From Tretioscincus oriximinensis (Eukaryota > Chordata > Lepidosauria > Squamata > Gymnophthalmidae), in assembly GCA_022410635.1 (NCBI GenBank), contig JAJVDF010000219.1:837455-901454 (forward strand): a stretch of 64,000 nt of DNA, in the 5' to 3' direction. The position numbers were made by a program, and so were the translations under genes. Position 1 is the first letter of the stretch; every line of letters starts with the position of its first letter. The notes under the pieces were generated by a model. The model had not been told where the DNA came from. It worked only from the letters and a program-made list of their open reading frames with translations, and did no database searches. Below, piece after piece: positions 23,118 through 34,799 of the stretch.

Positions 23118-23573
23118 TAGGGTTGCCATATTTTGGCAGCCCAAAACCGGGACAGGGTGGGTGGGCGCACGCACACATACACACACGGACGCGCACATAC
23201 GGACGCTTGTGGTGTGACAGACAGNACAGAGCTGCACAAAAGCTCTGTTCGCTTGTCAAAAATCCAAGTGTTTTTCCTATGCTGGAGGTGAGTTTGCGCG
23301 CTCTGCCTGAGAGCAGGCATGAAACACCACTTCCAGCAGAGGATCAGCTACGGCACGCTCCGAGGTTCCTTCCAGGACCCTGGAAATCATTGCTGGCTTG
23401 CGGCCGTCAGCCCTGACGACTCCTTTGTCTTTAAAATCCTGGATTTTTACATTCCCTGATGCAGCATCAGGGAATGNAAAAATCCAGGATTTTCTTTTAA
23501 AACCCGGAGGGGACTATATTTTAATCCCCAAAACTGGGATTGTCCCGCCTTCCCAGGACTTATGGCAACCTTA
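23118..23573. mobile_element. CpG-rich hAT-like MITE, family TAGGGTTGCC, copy 3 (inverted)
   Basis: 456 bp from TAGGGTTGCCATATTTTGG to ATGGCAACCTTA with a perfect 8-bp duplication ATCCAGAT (23110-23117 and 23574-23581). The internal order is reversed relative to copies 1 and 2. Confidence 0.92.
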
Positions 23574-24090
23574 ATCCAGATAGTTTTTTTTCACAATAGC
23601 ATTATTTTGGGGTGAACTGCGTTATGGAGATCCAGCAGTGATAGTGTTTGCTTTATTTTGCTAGCACTTTTATTCTACCTCCATAACACTGTACTCCTCT
23701 TAGTTAATGATGGTGCTGTCTGGATTTTTCTTGTGAGAATCTCTGAGACTTCCAGCCTTCTCNCACAATTCTTTGCATAATTTGTGCATGAATGAAGGCT
23801 ACAGAATAGTGACTGTCTGTTTAAATCTATTGAACTTACNCAGGAAAAAAGAACCAATGATGAAAGAAAAACCCTGATGCAAATATTAGTAGCCTCTTGG
23901 GAGACCTTAGATGAGGATATCCCTTCGAATTAACCTACACAGGAATAAGTGTATAGTATCACAACAAGAATATAGATCATCCAATCTCAAGCAATGAATT
24001 CCAATAAGGTTTCATAGGAAATGCAGATGGGCAGCCAGAAGAGAATGCAAAGTNCTTTATGGCTTTATAATAGGGATAAGCCTTATAAGC

Positions 24091-24228
24091 CTTATTCTGG
24101 GTTATATCTTGGTACAGAGCTTGGGCATCCACATGCCAGTGTAGGCTATGGCAGGCCCATTCGGGGCCTGCCATAGCCTACACTAGCATGTAGATGGCAT
24201 ATTCCTATTCTGAGATATAGCCAAGAAG
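24091..24228. mobile_element. hairpin MITE, GGCCTGCCATAG family
   Basis: An almost perfect palindrome is centred near 24162: arms gtgtaggctatggcaggccc and its complement around a 4-5 base loop. Outer arms are looser (cttattctgggttatatctt at the left, ctattctgagatatagccaa at the right). Confidence 0.8.
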
Positions 24229-25632
24229 AAGGGCCTTAGAATACGTCTCTTAGAACATTGAGGAAAACCCAGAAAAATGGGATTTGGTTCATAGAAAACT
24301 GAATTTGAATACTGCTGTTGAAAATGAGGACCGTCTGCTGGCATCAATGTGCGTTAAAGGACACGTATTTTCATATGGGAGCATTCAAAAGTCCTGATGT
24401 CCTGGAAAATGATAATAGAGAATATACTAGTGTTATATATGTAGCTCAGCACTTTCTATTTACATTTTTACAATCAAACAAAAATATAAAGAGATATGCT
24501 ATGCAGCATCTATTGGTAGTAAAACGTGGTATTAGCTTGGAGGGTTTTTTTTAAGTGGGAAGAAACACTTGCATGAAATATGTAGTGTGAGTCAATACAA
24601 ATTTGATTATATAAGAAATTAGCAAGTGCGCTGTCTGGGAAATCAACCACAACAACTAAGGATCAATAACTAGGGGTTAATTTCCAATGGTGGTCTCCAT
24701 ACTCTGAAAGGATCTGGANGTCCTGTAGATGCCTCCATTGTACGTTTGGAGTGCCTGGTTTAAACTTATCCCTTCACTCAGACCTTTGATTATTAATGTG
24801 TGGGTCACAAGGAAAGAGGGCTCCATTTTAAGTGTGTTTTAGTGATTTGTACATTTTACATTTGTTGTCATTGCTCAGCCATTCTAAATTAATAAAAATA
24901 AAATATGATTCTGATGTGGAGGCACCCAGACCCAATAATCCCATGGTCCCCTTCTAGTGTTTCTGTTTTCTGTTGCTACACAGTTTGACAGTTCAGTAAT
25001 GGCAGCTCCTTTCTCNGGTAATTTTGAATGGCAGAGAAACCTTTTAGAAATAATGATTACATTATAAACTGGTTACTCTAAAGATTTTCTTAGCTAAGTG
25101 CAATAACTGCTGATGACAGGATTTCATGCTGCCTACATAGCCCCCTTTATCCTGTGCTGTCACAGTCCATTGCCTTTTCAAGTAAATTATGTGGATGACA
25201 GCAGATGATGAAAGTACCAAGTGACATCTATAAGTTATACTTTTATTTAGAGGGCAAAACCTTAGCTGGGAGAATGGTACTGCAAAAGTGGGATCATCTT
25301 CAATANTTAGTTACGTGGGAAAGGTTTCTAATTATGCTAAAGGCATTGAGCTTTAATGATTCAGAGAATCGTCTCTTCTACGTCTTTTGCCCTTTTGGAA
25401 AGAATTGCAGAAGGCTGAGGGTATATGTAGTTCTCAGTGGTAGCCTTGCCTTTAACAACTCCTCTATACACTCCTTGGAAGGCAAGAACTTTATCTGGAC
25501 TGCTGGACGGATTTTTATTTCAAAGTAGATTCATTTTCAAAATAATCCATGCAACTCAGGACAGAGGTCTTGGGTATTTTTGCACTTTGGCTTATGGATA
25601 TAGTAAACAAGCAATAAACACAGCAAACACAT
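24229..25632. other. no gene recognised
   Basis: AT-rich intergenic sequence. Short open frames near 24.3 and 25.2-25.6 kb have no family resemblance. No repeat with clear ends was seen. Confidence 0.4.
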
Positions 25633-25640
25633 CACACATT

Positions 25641-25848
25641 CCAGCAAAGGAGCTAGCAGCACTTTGAGACTAACTTGAGAAAAGTGGTTGGCATAAGCTT
25701 TNGTAGACAGGTCTACTTCTTCAGATGCTTATGCCTGCCTACGAAAGCTTATGCCAACCACTTTTCTCAAGTTAGTCTCAAAGTGCTGCTAGCTCCTTTG
25801 CTGGACTTTCTGCTAGACTAACACGGCTATTTCTCTGAAATTGAACAC
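25641..25848 (-). mobile_element. palindromic AAGCTTATGCC family, copy 1
   Basis: About 67 bases (ccagcaaaggagctagcagc ... ggcataagctt) are repeated in inverted order after a short spacer. A 40-base unique head then follows at the right (ggactttctgctagactaac ... atttctctgaaa). An 8-bp duplication CACACATT flanks it (25633-25640 and 25849-25856). The centre, read on the - strand, has CTGAAGA, a hairpin and nAAA. Confidence 0.8.
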
Positions 25849-25856
25849 CACACATT

Positions 25857-27249
25857 GTTTAATGCATTTCCAAGCAGACTGCCATTCTCCTTATCTGCCT
25901 GAGATATTTTCATACTTTGCCTTGAGGATGTGATAAGAAAGCAGTCAGAATGGAACAATTGCATTGTGGATTGCTATGTGTCCCTACGTAGCCCACCCTG
26001 CTCTTTACCTGTTCTACAAGTGAAGGCACGAATGATGAACTGGTCTTTCAACTGAGAGATCTGAGTTTGAGGCCCCCATGTCAGACATGGAGGGTTGAGT
26101 GCTATCTATTGACCTTAACTCAGCTTGATTTTCAAATTCTGATCAAACATCAGTTTTCTGTGCTCCCTTCCTACCTCTGCAAGTGTAAAGTAGCTGGTCC
26201 ATTCCATGCAGTAGAAGCAAGGAATGATTCTCATTCTAAGAAGTTCAAAACTACTTCTACTTTTTAAATGNACAGCTTCAGGTAGGATTCCTTTCCAAAG
26301 CGTTACTAGAAATATACATCTTTCTGTGGGTACAAGATATGCTCTAATAATGAAATACAAAGATGTCCCAAACTTTTTATGTACATAAGTAGTAATCTGG
26401 TTTAGGCAGCTCAATAGTCCATATCATGGCAATCTGGATCACAGCCCTCTAATTCGGAACAGTGGCAGTCTACATTAATCACTACTACATGTTTACCAGT
26501 GCTGTTTGTTCTGAATTAGGCAGTGGTGCATCCACACATTGTCCAGATCCAAATGAGCATGGGTGTAGCATGCATCAAATCTTTATTGTAGCACATGTTG
26601 TCGTAATTCTACCACAGTTCAATAGGCTTAATGCAGAAGAATCCTGCTGCTGCTGCTAATCAAGATCAAGCAAATCCAGGTTTATAAGATTTAACATAGT
26701 AAGTACATCAAGGGTCCCAAATGCAAATCAGTATCCATGCTGCACAAAAGACTTCTGTTTAGGCACTAAGAAAAAGATTGAAGACTTATCCCAAGCAAGA
26801 TGGAGATGTAAACCAATCCTCTATCCTATTGCATCGTTTCTCACTGGAAGGAAAGTTTGAACTTGCCTGAATAAAAGTCTCGCCCCTCCATACAAAGGTC
26901 AAGTACAGAACTGGTTTGGGACCATGGGGTTGCAAGTGTCAGAACCTATGTCCCCATGGCCACCTTTTAAAAACCAAGTCAGAAAACTCATTAATGCTCA
27001 AATTTCAGGTATCTGACAGAAAAATGTCTGCCTAGGGATTTTTAAGCAGAGAGGTAGCTGGAAACACATTGTTTCCAGTTCCATCAGTATCCACAAGCTC
27101 TGGTATTTGTAGAAGGAATAGGAAAATATTCTCCTAATAATATGAGAACTCCTTCAGGCCACCGCATGTAGGAGGGTACCCAGGTTATAAAGATCTTAAA
27201 ACAAGTGCTTGGTTTCAAAGATGTGTAACTGGAGAGTCAGTGGAAGACA
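25857..27249. other. no gene recognised
   Basis: Intergenic sequence without clear repeat boundaries. No open frame here resembles a known protein. Confidence 0.4.
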
Positions 27250-27316
27250 GAGAGGTCTGGTGCTGTGGTCCATGGGGACACAAAAAGTCAGACACAACCA
27301 AATGACTGACCAGCAA
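27250..27316 (+). mobile_element. BovB LINE 3' end fragment
   Basis: gtccatggggacacaaaaag followed by tcagacacaaccaaatgactgaccagcaacaa is the recognisable BovB 3' end (tccatggggtcgcaaagag, then tcggacacgactgagcgactga in ruminants). Confidence 0.8.
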
Positions 27317-27357
27317 CAAATTTGAAAGGAAGAGATTTGAGGGAAGAAGGGAAGGGA

Positions 27358-27745
27358 GTTGTTCAGTTGTTCAATAAAGTCTGCTTCATTGTGATCCTGG
27401 GACCATGGGATGGTAGATCCTGTATCTGCCACTGCTTTCTGAAGTCTGGCCAAACTTATGTTCACTGCTTCCATGGCACACTCTGTCTATTTCATCTTTA
27501 GCCATCCCTGTCTCTTTGCCTCCCATCTTTCCCAGCGTTAGTATTTTCCCCGCCATGAGTCCTGTCTTCTCATTAGGAAGCCAAAGGATTTGAGGTTTGG
27601 CTTTAGTATGTGTCCCTCCAATGAGCAGTCAGCNTTGATTTCCTTTAATCTTGACCAATTTCATCTCCTTTCAGTCCAAGGGACTCTGAAAGTCTCCTCC
27701 ANCACAGCAATTCAAAACCGTCAGTTCCTCAGCACTCTTGAAAGT
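27358..27745 (-). mobile_element. BovB LINE fragment (reverse transcriptase C-terminal region)
   Basis: Read in + orientation this is antisense BovB: gttgttcagttgttcaataa, gatcctgggaccatgggatgg, catctttcccagcgttag, gtccaagggactctgaaagtctcctccan, aattcaaaaccgtcagttcctcagcactc. The order and wording follow the BovB consensus known from ruminants and squamates. It is decayed and head-to-tail inverted relative to the 27250 fragment. Confidence 0.85.
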
Positions 27746-27749
27746 GCAG

Positions 27750-30330
27750 GCTTAATAAAGTTTAACAAAGGCATGTTTTTTAATGATAGATTTCAGAATC
27801 AGTTTCAAAGCACAGGAAGGAGCTGTACAGGAAATAAAAAGCCACAATGGCAGAATTATAGCTTGGATATTCCACAATAAAACACTATCTGGACTTCTAT
27901 ATTCTAGAATAGCCATGCTTTATCTATGTTTATTCCAAACTACCCANCTATCTGCAGAATAAATAAATGGCATCTATATGCCACTTGTTTTTTAACACCA
28001 TTTCATCTAAGAAATGAAGTAAGGCAGCATCCTGGCTACTCCCATTTCTAGAATTATTTCAATTTATGTTGTGAAAAAAGGGCTTACTGTTGTTTTTGTC
28101 AGCCCACATGCAGAATGATTTTGACACTTTTTACGCTTGAACTCTTAAGACNTTCTTTCGCACAATCTCTCATTGTACTTTGCACGGTTCACTTTCTGAA
28201 AGGCAAACCATTGTCCCACTGATAGAAATGGAGTCCTTGCAATGACCATCTTCCCTGGAAGTACTGTGAGAATTCCTGTGCATCCATCCAACTGGTCTAG
28301 GCAAGGCCTTAGTACCGTCATAGAGAAAGTAGTGTTTTTACGGTAGACTTTAAAGAGCTATGAGAAGAAAAAAGTTACAATAGACAATAGGAACACTATT
28401 ATGGCGCTATGGGCAGCAACCGGTGTGGCAAATAAGCCATTATCATCCCAACATGGCTGCTAAAAACCCTCCTCTAGATTCAGTCTTAGGGTGCTGCCCC
28501 ATTACAACTTTAAATCGCTATGTCTTTTAAAGTCTGGAGAAAAAGTATTCGCGATTGCATCTCAACCACCTTCAAATTTCCAAGCTGTTCCAAAGCATTG
28601 CCTACNAATCTCATCACATGACNAGCCCCATAAGACATTGCTGTGCTTTGCTTCCTACAATCCCCAGCATTCTCTAGCATCCTCTGTGAACTAAGAGCCA
28701 ATGAACTTTTACTTGTGGTCTCAAAGACCCTTGAAGTCTCATGAGATTTGCATGTTCACATTGCTGAATGTGTNCGTGAAGGTTTCNTTTTGGATTATAG
28801 AAATGCCTGTTGCTGAATTGCACAAACTGCAGTGGCTAGAAATTCTGCAATGATGGCAACTGTGATGTTGCTATCAATTCAGTAGAATTCCTGGTGGGGA
28901 CAGAGCCCTAGTGTACAAANGCTCATGCTATCAACCTTTTTTTCCCATTAGTCTCCAAGGTATTGTATATCATCAAATAATATAGTGCACCTCTTCTGCC
29001 TGTTTTTTTGGTTCAAGAAACAGCTCCCCCTTCTCCACTTTCCGGCACTGTTGTTTTTAATATATCAGTTTTTTTATTTTGTTTTTATTGTTAGCTTCCC
29101 TGAGACCTTCGGTGCAGGGTGGGGTAGCAATGAAAANAAACAATGTTCTTATCGTTTTATGGAGAATGACTTCTCTATCTGCAAACACATGAAGAGAAAG
29201 TACAGGGAGACTCTGCAAAATAATCTCTGAACTTGTTCCGATGAAAACCTGTACCATCCTGCCAACAGCATCACTGGGGGAGATTGGCTTTTTCACTAGT
29301 CGCTGAAGCAAAGATTTGGGAAAGCAGGTCTACATAAAGCTTGCTGCAGGTTTTCTAGCAAGTGTCAAGTAAGTTTACGAAAGTTTTGAGCAAATGAACA
29401 AAGGAGAGGATACGGAGTGGCTANGAACAAATTCCACATCCTTTGATCACTTCCTCTCCTCTCTCCCTTAGGATCCCCCCCTCCCCAGCAAAAAGAAACC
29501 CAGAGTAAAATGAATGACGCATAATGAGGGCCATAGCTCACTCACTTGGGACTTCCTGATTTTTGTAGAAGGCCCTTAACTTGACTGAGACCCAAAGCAA
29601 GAGTTAAATCCCTTTGGCTATTCTGTATTTGTCATGCTACAAAGAACACAAGGATCAGCCNGGCAAGTGTTAACCTAGGGAACATCTAATGGTTTCTTTT
29701 CTTCATTATCAAAAGAAAATCTAATTGAGCTGCCCAGAAGCTCTTGATTTCCCTTTCATTTGCTTTCTGCCCCTTAAGTTGTAGAGAAAGCTAAATACTT
29801 TCAAGATTGCAGAAATGCTAGTTTCTTTTGGTAAAGGAACCCAGGCAGTTTCAATTAGGATCAGGCTATTTGACTACGCCTTCTGGAAANAGGAGCTAGA
29901 TAATCATTTTACTGAGTGTTTACAAACTTTATCTCACTCCTAATCTTATGCATGTGAACCCTGAGTGCTATCACTGACAAAGGGGTCTGTAATTGGATTG
30001 TTACAAAAGTAGTTTGTAAAATATGCTGTTAAGAAAAGAAGAGAGGTTTGTGTAATCAATAGCATTATTTTATTTTTACTTGGGGAGTTTTCTATTCTGG
30101 AGCCTACGTGTTACCAGTTTTAAAATATTTAGTCTTAACTGCATGATAATGAGGAATACTTTCTTTTCACATTTGCACGAAAGCCAATTCCCGACTTGAA
30201 CGCATTATCTGCATTGCAATTTTCAGCTGTTACAGAGGTATCTGGAAACTGTCTCCAGCTTTCACCTGCTGTGAGTAGTTAAACGCTTTCAGGTCCTGTG
30301 TCTCAACATGGTTCTCCTTGCCTTCACAAG
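27750..30330. other. mostly non-repetitive intergenic sequence
   Basis: Only an old AAGCTTATGCC-family remnant (about 28915-28975, ctcatgctatcaaccttttt) and a SINE/LINE tail-like piece (29096-29130, ccctgagaccttcggtgcag) were noticed. The stretch 29640-30130 is AT-rich without repeat hallmarks. Confidence 0.4.
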
Positions 30331-30331
30331 T

Positions 30332-30830
30332 ATATATAAAATCATAGAGTTGGAAGGAACTTGCAGTACCTTGAAGTCTAACTCCCTGCTCAATGCTGGA
30401 TTCCCTAAACAATTGCAGACTCCTGGCTGTCCACCCTGTAATTGAATAACTTGTGGGATCCCATTAGGAGAAAATTTACCACAGAATACTAGAGTTGGAA
30501 GAGATGTTCCAGATCACTGAGTCCCAGATTGATGATTGTCCAGCCTCTGTTTGAAGACCACCATCAAAGAAAAACTCACCACCTCAAGTGACAACTTATT
30601 CCATTGCTTTCAGAAAGTGTTTTAATAGCTAATCTGTGTCTCTCTCTGTTTCATTTTATTGCTTGTATTCCTTCACTCTGCACTGTGATAACCCTTCACA
30701 TGCTTATAGATAGTTGTATCAGGTCTCCTTTCAGTCTTTTCTTTTATAGGCTAAATATTCTTAGATCCTTTAACTGTTCCTCATTTTTTTAAATCACATA
30801 CCATCCTAGTTTGCTTCTGAACTTGCTTCA
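30332..30830 (-). mobile_element. CR1 LINE 3' end, second subfamily
   Basis: Starts aaatcatagagttggaagga, the complement of the CR1 3' end. Further right it shows tcaggtctcctttcagtctt and aggctaaatattcttagatc, the antisense of the CR1 reverse-transcriptase C-terminus region. Diverged, and unlike the TTCTTATG-tailed copies. Confidence 0.75.
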
Positions 30831-31164
30831 GGTTGCCAATATACACTGTTCCCTCACTCAGTCAAAGCTACGTGTGGATTGAGGTCAAGATGTGAGACCT
30901 TGAACACTCAGTTTGCATATCTGTTGCTTCTGAGACAAGAACGATCAAAGGACAGTCTGGATATTAACTAGTCTGGAATGGTCTGTGTAGACCATTCCAT
31001 AAAGGAAAGTGCACAATGAGCCTTCATCTGTGGCAAATGTAGAATTTGACAATCCCATAATGGCTCTTCAAACATCTCGTGTTTCAATTCTATTATCTAA
31101 TGCATAATTAACACTCAAAACCAATTGGGCTGCCCTGATATAGTTTAGACTATCATCACATACA

Positions 31165-31305
31165 TGCCTTCAAACCATTTTCAATCCTAAAAAACTGGAC
31201 TGAAAAAAAAAAACTACAGAAAAAGCATTTTTTCTAGATTTCATTTCAATTCATCAGGACTGAGTAAGGTTTAAAAGTACTGTGTATCTGCAACCCCTAA
31301 AGGAT
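31165..31305. repeat. short hairpin repeat (ttcaaaccattttcagtcc type)
   Basis: ccttcaaaccattttcaatcc at the left is answered by aggactgagtaaggtttaaaagtac at the right. The same arrangement lies at 44240-44400, and half-copies at about 18995-19060. Confidence 0.5.
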
Positions 31306-31324
31306 AAATCAAATTGTATCCAGA

Positions 31325-31612
31325 CCTTACTTTTTCCACTGTACTTGAATATTCCAGAATAAAGCAGTATCTTAGTGTTGCAATAGAAGTTTAAAATCTG
31401 GGATAGAAGTTTACACCTTTAATCGGTGTGAAAAATATTATTTCAATCTGCAGGTTTTAGAAGCTGCAACTGATGAAAGTTCCTCCCTTTTATATCCAGG
31501 TGTAAACTTCTATTCCAGGTTTTATCTGGTAATCCTGCATTATCTCAACTGTTTTATTCTGGAATACCCAACCATAGCGGAATAAATAAGTGATCTCTGG
31601 ATGTAGCCTAAG
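31325..31612. mobile_element. hairpin MITE, ATTCTGGAATA family
   Basis: Left arm ccactgtacttgaatattcc and aggaataaagc-like sequence; right arm tattctggaatacccaacca and tagcggaataaataagtg, inverted. A second inner inverted pair is atagaagtttacacctttaa and aggtgtaaacttctattcc. Related pieces lie at 32.65, 35.4, 37.9-38.3, 39.75 and 48.56 kb. Confidence 0.6.
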
Positions 31613-32648
31613 CTGTTAAAATGTGTTTTATGGATTTTGAACGTCCATATTTCAAAGCATAGTATACAACAGCTTTTATTGCTAATTTTCTTGTCATTTT
31701 CCCAATGAAATTCCATTATGTTAGTGTAGCAAAATTGCTAGCAAAAGTGTTTGAGGGTTGTGGAGTTCAGTATATGGGCTAGTTAATGTGTACTTGTCAG
31801 CACTGTTTCAATAGCCCCACATTGTGAGTATTTGTGAAGCTTCTGACTTCGTAGCAATTTATATCATCAATAGTGAATGATTATTTTGTTGAAAATTTCC
31901 CAATGGAGAAGGGGCGGGGTGGGTAGTGCAGCTGAAGAATGCTTCAGATTTGACTGTACAGCAGAAAAAGTGCACATGCTGACATTTTTATAAAGTGATA
32001 CATTGCAAAGCTCTTTGTTGTTAGGTAGAACATTTTAAGGGCTCTGGTTTAGTGATTTAAAAGCCAGCTGAGTATATTGCTAGCTATATGTTAGCAATTC
32101 ATATGTGTTTGTTTCTTCTCTTTCATTTAGCACAGAAGAGGTGGTTTTTTTTTATCATTTCCCACTATAAAAATTGTTTGAAATAATTGGCACCAAGGGA
32201 AAATAAACCTCTTCCCCTTTACCCTTTCACAATAATCTCTGGGTGTGTTTTTTCTCTCTCTGCATGGCAGATATGTTTTTTGTATATTTTATGCTGAGCA
32301 TTTCTGTGTATGGGGTTAACACAGGGGTTGTAAAATACTTGTGTGTGTCCATTCATGCCTGGTGACCAGATTCAACCGCAAGGAGACTGAGTTTTTAAAC
32401 ACATTTTCAAAATGCATGCCTTTTTTTGCACTTACCTTCAGAGTGAGCTTTCTATGAACCAATGGCGGGATATTTCTTGCAAATTGCACTCCCAGGCAGA
32501 AACATTCCTGCTTCTAGTCCAGAATGTGATCAATTAGCCAACCAATTAGCCCCCCCCCCTGGAAGTCCACAAACCCCCTTGTATTATTGACCAACTTTTA
32601 ACTAACATTACCCACATTTGTGTGTTTCCTAGGTGGAAATGGCTTTTT
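31613..32648. other. no repeat or gene recognised
   Basis: The sequence carries no repeat hallmark to about 32400. The piece 32400-32530 (cttaccttcagagtgagctt, caggcagaaacattcctgctt) resembles 34350-34470. Confidence 0.4.
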
Positions 32649-32698
32649 CTGGATTTAGAATAAATTCCAGAATAAAACAGAACATGGATCATGTAGAA

Positions 32699-33094
32699 TA
32701 GGCTGACCAGAAGATATTTGGTTTGGAGGTGAAAGCCCCCTTCTGGGGCAGGGGTGGGGGATTTCCCCGTTTTTTGCTGAGGAAAAAAAAACCTTTTTTA
32801 AAAAAACTTTAAAAAAACCACAAAATTCACTGTACTACCACCAGGGGGCTCTGGTAACCAGGGCCAGCTCCTGAAGGCACCCTTCCCTTAGCAAAAAATA
32901 AAAAATGCAAGTTTCTCATGTACTTTCAAAAATTCTCACATGCTTCAAAATATTCTCATGTGCTTTGCAGATTTCTTGTGCAGGGATTTCAGAAGGGTAT
33001 GCATGTTGGTGGCTGATTTGCATATTCATGAATGTGTAAATTGGCATGAATATTAATTACCCCAGTTTGGGCCTCAGAAAATCTGGTCAGTCTA
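32699..33094. mobile_element. fold-back hAT-like MITE, family TAGGCTGACC, long divergent copy
   Basis: 396 bp from TAGGCTGACCAGA to TCTGGTCAGTCTA. The left arm keeps the tttttgctgaggaaaaaa block. The right interior (ctaccaccagggggctctgg, repeated tctcatgtgcttt motifs) is not shared with the short copies. Flanks atgtagaa and ttgtagaa match at 7 of 8 after one extra base. Confidence 0.75.
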
Positions 33095-33099
33095 ATTGT

Positions 33100-33255
33100 A
33101 GAACAGAGAAAGGCTAGAATATAGCTTTGCTCTTCCTGCAGAAATGCTTTTGGAGTGATTGGGGAATGGTGAAGCAATTGGCAATTTAAATGTTCTGGTC
33201 CTAGACTATTGCCAGGTCAAAAGGTGAAAGGGCCCATAAGGAGGAATCAGAGTGT
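33100..33255. repeat. interspersed repeat, TTCCTGCAGGAATG family, partial
   Basis: aaaggctagaatatagcttt ... cttcctgcagaaatgctttt ... gaagcaattggcaatttaaatg matches 34540-34640 and, at its right end, 612-640. Confidence 0.6.
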
Positions 33256-33329
33256 TTAGCATCCATTTTCAAAGGGGGTCTGTCCTTTAAGCCTCATACA
33301 AACAGTAAATATTTATGGTCATCATGCAG

Positions 33330-33550
33330 CTTTTGTTAATAAGGTCCTAAGTAGTTTGGGCCTCAAGTATCTAAAGGAACATCTCCACTCATACTGACTT
33401 TGAGATCCACAAGGGAGGCCCTCCTAGTTGTATTGCCACTCTCAATAGCAAAAGGGGTGGATCTACTCAGTGGTGGTGGCTCCAGACTATGGAATACTTT
33501 CCTCCTAAGATATGTCAAGCCTCATCATTGTACACATTAAGGAAACAATT
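33330..33550 (+). mobile_element. L2-like LINE C-terminal fragment
   Basis: gggcctcaagtatctaaagg ... aagggaggccctcctagttg ... ggctccagactatggaatac follows the closing part of L2-type LINE proteins, where SRLWNTF stands for the usual RLWNSLP block. Frameshifted. Confidence 0.5.
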
Positions 33551-33551
33551 G

Positions 33552-33765
33552 AAGACATAAAAACATAAGAAGAGCCATACTGGATCGGGCCAGAGCCCAT
33601 CTAGTCCAGCATTCTGTCTCACACAGAGGTCCACCAGATGCACCTGGGCAGTCAGAACAGAGGAGAGCAAAATATGCTCCTGTTCATGACTCCCTGCAAA
33701 TGGTATTTAAGGAGTCCTGCCTGTTGCTCCATCCTGGAGGCAGCATCCAGGCATCCATCCTAGAT
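33552..33765 (-). mobile_element. CR1 LINE 3' end (TTCTTATG tail)
   Basis: ataaaaacataagaagagcc, then catactggatcgggccagag, catctagtccagcattctgt and on to ggaggcagcatccaggcatc. Only the 3' UTR is present; strongly 5'-truncated. Confidence 0.85.
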
Positions 33766-34310
33766 CAGAACAGCCTCTTCATCTTGGCCGTAAGCCGAAG
33801 GAACAGTTTTGCCTCCTTGCGTTTCAGAGACTGTTGTTTTTAAAATGTTAAATGAAATACCGCATAAACAATCAAATAAACCATTACAACCATTAATGCC
33901 TCCTTTTAACTACCCTTTTCTTACCTGTTGCTCTAAGAATATTATTTTCTTCATCTAGCCTAAATGGATTGAATTACGTTATTCTCTGAAACACTTGTAT
34001 TAGGGCAGTGCCTTTGTGAAGCCTATTGAAATGTCACAGGCACTCAGGGTCTGTGGCATCCTTTATTACTTTTGCAATAAACAAAGCTTGAGAAGGGAGT
34101 GGGAGGGAAGAATTGTCACACACGAGAAAGTCGATGAGAAGGATTTGCCATTTAAAAGTCATTTTGCTCTTCTGAGGGCTCTAGTTAAACATTAAATGGA
34201 ATACACTTTTGAATAGGCAGCTATCATTGCCTGTTATTTACTGACCACTTCTGCCACCTAGACTACAAATGGCATTAAATGACAGGAGCTTGCAGACTCG
34301 TGCTTTGATT
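33766..34310. other. repeat-free interval
   Basis: No repeat family that I recognise, and no open frame of note. Long AT-rich words without simple repeats make this a reasonable place to test for a conserved non-coding element of the ACKR3 region. Confidence 0.35.
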
Positions 34311-34645
34311 TTTCCCTTCAGCCGTACTTTTTAAAGGTCTTTTCTGAACTTGCCTTCAGAGAAAAGCCTCTAGGAACCACTCTTATCCACTGGTTGGTGG
34401 TGGGGACTTTTAAAAATTCTCATGCCTTTCATACTTCCCCAGGCAGAAGCATTCTGGTTCCTATTGTCTTGCTATTGCCTGTAGCCTTTCTGTGTTCTAT
34501 ATACTGTTTGCTCACTACACTGCAATTGGATAAAAACATGTTGTGACGCAGAGAGACTAGAATACAGCCTTTGTACTTTCTGCAGGAATGTTTCCACGGT
34601 GCAGATATGCAAGGTACGTTTAGTTATGGCTTTGGAGTGACTCGT
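34310..34645. repeat. interspersed repeat, TTCCTGCAGGAATG family, long copy
   Basis: Segments tgccttcagagaaaagcctc, gtagcctttctgtgttctat, cactgcaattggataaaaac and ctttctgcaggaatgtttcc occur in this order and again, partly, at 62855-62960. Confidence 0.65.
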
Positions 34646-34799
34646 TTAGTCCATTTCCTCAGGATCTAAACTGGATTAGAAGTACGTACCTAACTTCAGC
34701 AACAGATCTCTTTCAATAGCCTGTTTTGGAAGTTGCCATATCATAGATCAATATGACCTGTTCTGCCACCTTCCCAGGAAAACTCACAGCTGGCAAAGC

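Noticed and set aside
24318..25667. Frames of 75-107 codons around 24.3-25.6 kb as exons
   Set aside because: No domain, no convincing splice-site pairing, N-containing, no resemblance to known proteins.
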